Source: Prevotella sp. UBA2755 (GTDB lineage: Bacteria > Bacteroidota > Bacteroidia > Bacteroidales > Bacteroidaceae). From it: a stretch of DNA of 15,644 bases. Below, one piece after another: positions 14,412 through 15,644 of the stretch. The stretch spans positions 1 to 15,644 of the forward strand of contig DEJF01000002.1 of the NCBI GenBank assembly GCA_002353225.1. The letters are read 5' to 3'. Each line of letters starts with the position of its first letter. Position 1 is the first letter of the stretch. Made by a program: the position numbers and the translations under genes. The notes below the pieces were generated by a model. The model searched no databases. It saw only the letters and a list, made by a program, of their open reading frames with translations, and was not told the origin of the DNA.

Positions 14412-15644
14412 TTAGAATCCTAACTGTATTCCGAATGTGAAGGAAGCAGTGTGAGGATAGTTCCATGCTGTGCTCTCAGGATCGGAGCAGGTCAGTGAAC
14501 TTGACTTGATGGTCAGCAGGTTGTCGCCAGAGAGGTAAACACGGGCACTTGACAGCAGCAACTTCTTAGTGATGTTAGCAGGCAGGCGGTAGCCCAGTTG
14601 TAAGGTGCGCAGTTTGACGTAAGAGCCGTTCTCCACGAAGTAAGATGACATACGACCCTCGTCAGCACCGTTAGAGGTGGTCAGTGCGGGGATGCTGGAA
14701 CCTGTGTTAGCAGGAGTCCATGCGTTGACAACACGCTCACCCTTGTTAGAACCGGCATCGGTGATGCTCCAGAAGTCGGTCTGGAACTTCTGGTCGTTGA
14801 TGACATCAACACCAGAGACGCCCTGCCAGAACATGGTGAAGTCGAAGTCCTTGTAGCCAAGGTTGACATTGAAACCATAAGAGAAGTTGGGTACTGGATT
14901 GAATACCCATGTACGGTCTGCCTCGTTGATCTTACCATCACCATTGAGGTCGGCATATTTCAGACCACCTACACGGGCACCAGCCTGACCACTTGCCAAT
15001 ACTTCCTCACGTGACTGATAGAGACCCTCAACCACATAACCAATGCGAGAGCCATACGCCTTTCCGTCCTGAGCAAGATTATGATAGTCGTTGTGCTCGT
15101 AAGAGTTCTTAGACTTCTCAGGCAGATAGGTTACCTTAGAGCGGAAGAAGTCAACGTTTCCTGAGATGTCGTAAGAGAGACCATAGTTTGTCTTGTGGCG
15201 ATAGCCCAGATTAAGTTCCATACCCCAGTTCTTCAGTGTAGGACCATTGATCCATGTCTGACCACCAAAACCGATTGCACCGAGGAAAGCAGGCTGTACG
15301 AGCATATCCTTTGTCTCTTTGAAGAAGAGGTCGTAAGAACCGTAGAGGTCACCTCCGAAGAGCGAGAAGTCGGTACCGAAGTTCCACTGTGAGGAGGACT
15401 CCCACTTCAGGTCTTCGTTGGCAGACTGTGACTTGTAATAACCAGAAGGCAGTGTACCAGAACCCTGCAGGTTAAGGTCGTAAGCGGTAGAGTTCTCACG
15501 GGTTGAGCCGTAGTCGGCAATATAGAGTCCGTAGTGGGCTGTATTCGAGTTCATGCCCTGATTACCCGTCACACCATAACTGGCACGGATCTTCCAGTCA
15601 CGGAGCCAGTTGGCATTGATGTGCTTGGACAGACGATAACCGAG
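14412..15644 (-). CDS. SusC/RagA-family TonB-dependent transporter, C-terminal part (SusC2; 5' end outside window)
   Basis: The frame is open to the right edge: 410 codons before the stop. Upstream of the GTG at 15572 the same frame reads LGYRLSKHINANWLRDWKIR and on into ASYGVTGNQG, a typical SusC barrel segment, so that GTG is an internal Val codon and not a start. The visible part is the last two-fifths of the 22-strand barrel and ends in Phe. It aligns easily with SusC1 (FDFTMFWQGVSGVDVINDQ against FDFTMFWQGAQGVDVISDL; SYFVENGSYVKLRTLQLGY against TYFVENGSYAKLRTIQLGY; VYLSGDNLLTIKS against MYLSAQNLLTIKS). It is the transporter of the first module; plug, TonB box and promoter lie outside. 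It probably imports a fructan oligosaccharide similar to that of SusC1. Confidence 0.95.
   Translation of the reverse strand, partial: LGYRLSKHINANWLRDWKIRASYGVTGNQGMNSNTAHYGLYIADYGSTRENSTAYDLNLQGSGTLPSGYYKSQSANEDLKWESSSQWNFGTDFSLFGGDLYGSYDLFFKETKDMLVQPAFLGAIGFGGQTWINGPTLKNWGMELNLGYRHKTNYGLSYDISGNVDFFRSKVTYLPEKSKNSYEHNDYHNLAQDGKAYGSRIGYVVEGLYQSREEVLASGQAGARVGGLKYADLNGDGKINEADRTWVFNPVPNFSYGFNVNLGYKDFDFTMFWQGVSGVDVINDQKFQTDFWSITDAGSNKGERVVNAWTPANTGSSIPALTTSNGADEGRMSSYFVENGSYVKLRTLQLGYRLPANITKKLLLSSARVYLSGDNLLTIKSSSLTCSDPESTAWNYPHTASFTFGIQLGF

Noticed and set aside
15570..15572. GTG as a possible start of a short SusC2
   Set aside because: The same frame continues upstream to the window edge with typical SusC barrel sequence, so this is an internal Val codon in a gene cut by the edge.
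1..15644. CRISPR arrays, tRNA or rRNA genes, insertion sequences, attachment sites
   Set aside because: No regularly spaced repeats, no cloverleaf-like or rRNA-like sequence, no transposase or integrase and no terminal inverted repeats were seen; the intergenic gaps are too short to hold them.

Overview
The window is part of a fructan-type polysaccharide utilization locus (PUL) from a Bacteroidota bacterium. Prevotella or a close relative such as Xylanibacter/Segatella is my best guess, from style and a roughly 50-60% GC content; this is not proven. The evidence for Bacteroidota is SusC/SusD pairs, SPII lipoproteins, TAnnTTTG-type -7 promoter boxes instead of E. coli-type promoters, and weak or absent Shine-Dalgarno sequences. 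Every gene I can support lies on the minus strand, so transcription runs from high to low coordinates. No stretch without a gene exceeds 134 bp.

Layout in the direction of transcription. First module: the C-terminal part of a SusC-type TonB-dependent transporter (SusC2, cut by the right window edge), SusD2 (12667-14382) and a surface glycan-binding lipoprotein with a DUF4960-like C-terminus (SGBP2, 11057-12604). It ends in a strong intrinsic terminator (10962-10999). Regulator: a sugar-binding periplasmic protein fused through one membrane helix to an AraC-type HTH (9369-10922). Its apparent promoter overlaps the terminator of the first module. Second module: SusC1 (6133-9237), SusD1 (4392-6119), a second DUF4960-type SGBP1 (2962-4359), a GH32-like surface lipoprotein (1369-2955) and a secreted protein of unknown function (1-1270, cut by the left edge).

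How it should work. As I remember it, susC-susD-SGBP-GH32 is also the gene order of the Bacteroides thetaiotaomicron levan system (BT1763-BT1760), so levan or another fructan is the leading substrate guess. The surface GH32 would cut the polymer, the SGBP and SusD would hold the oligosaccharides, and SusC would import them with TonB energy. The regulator's RbsB-like domain would sense the released sugar in the periplasm. In B. theta the fructose sensor BT1754 is a hybrid two-component system; here kinase and receiver domains are absent and the sensor joins the DNA-binding domain directly. A near-perfect 28-bp palindrome and a 21-bp-spaced direct repeat upstream of SusC1 are candidate operators.

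The least ordinary points are the kinase-less sensor-regulator, the two SusCD-DUF4960 modules either side of it, the GH32 with a divergent nucleophile motif, the SGBPs with unrelated-looking N-termini, and the regulatory DNA at 9255-9383 and 10952-10999.
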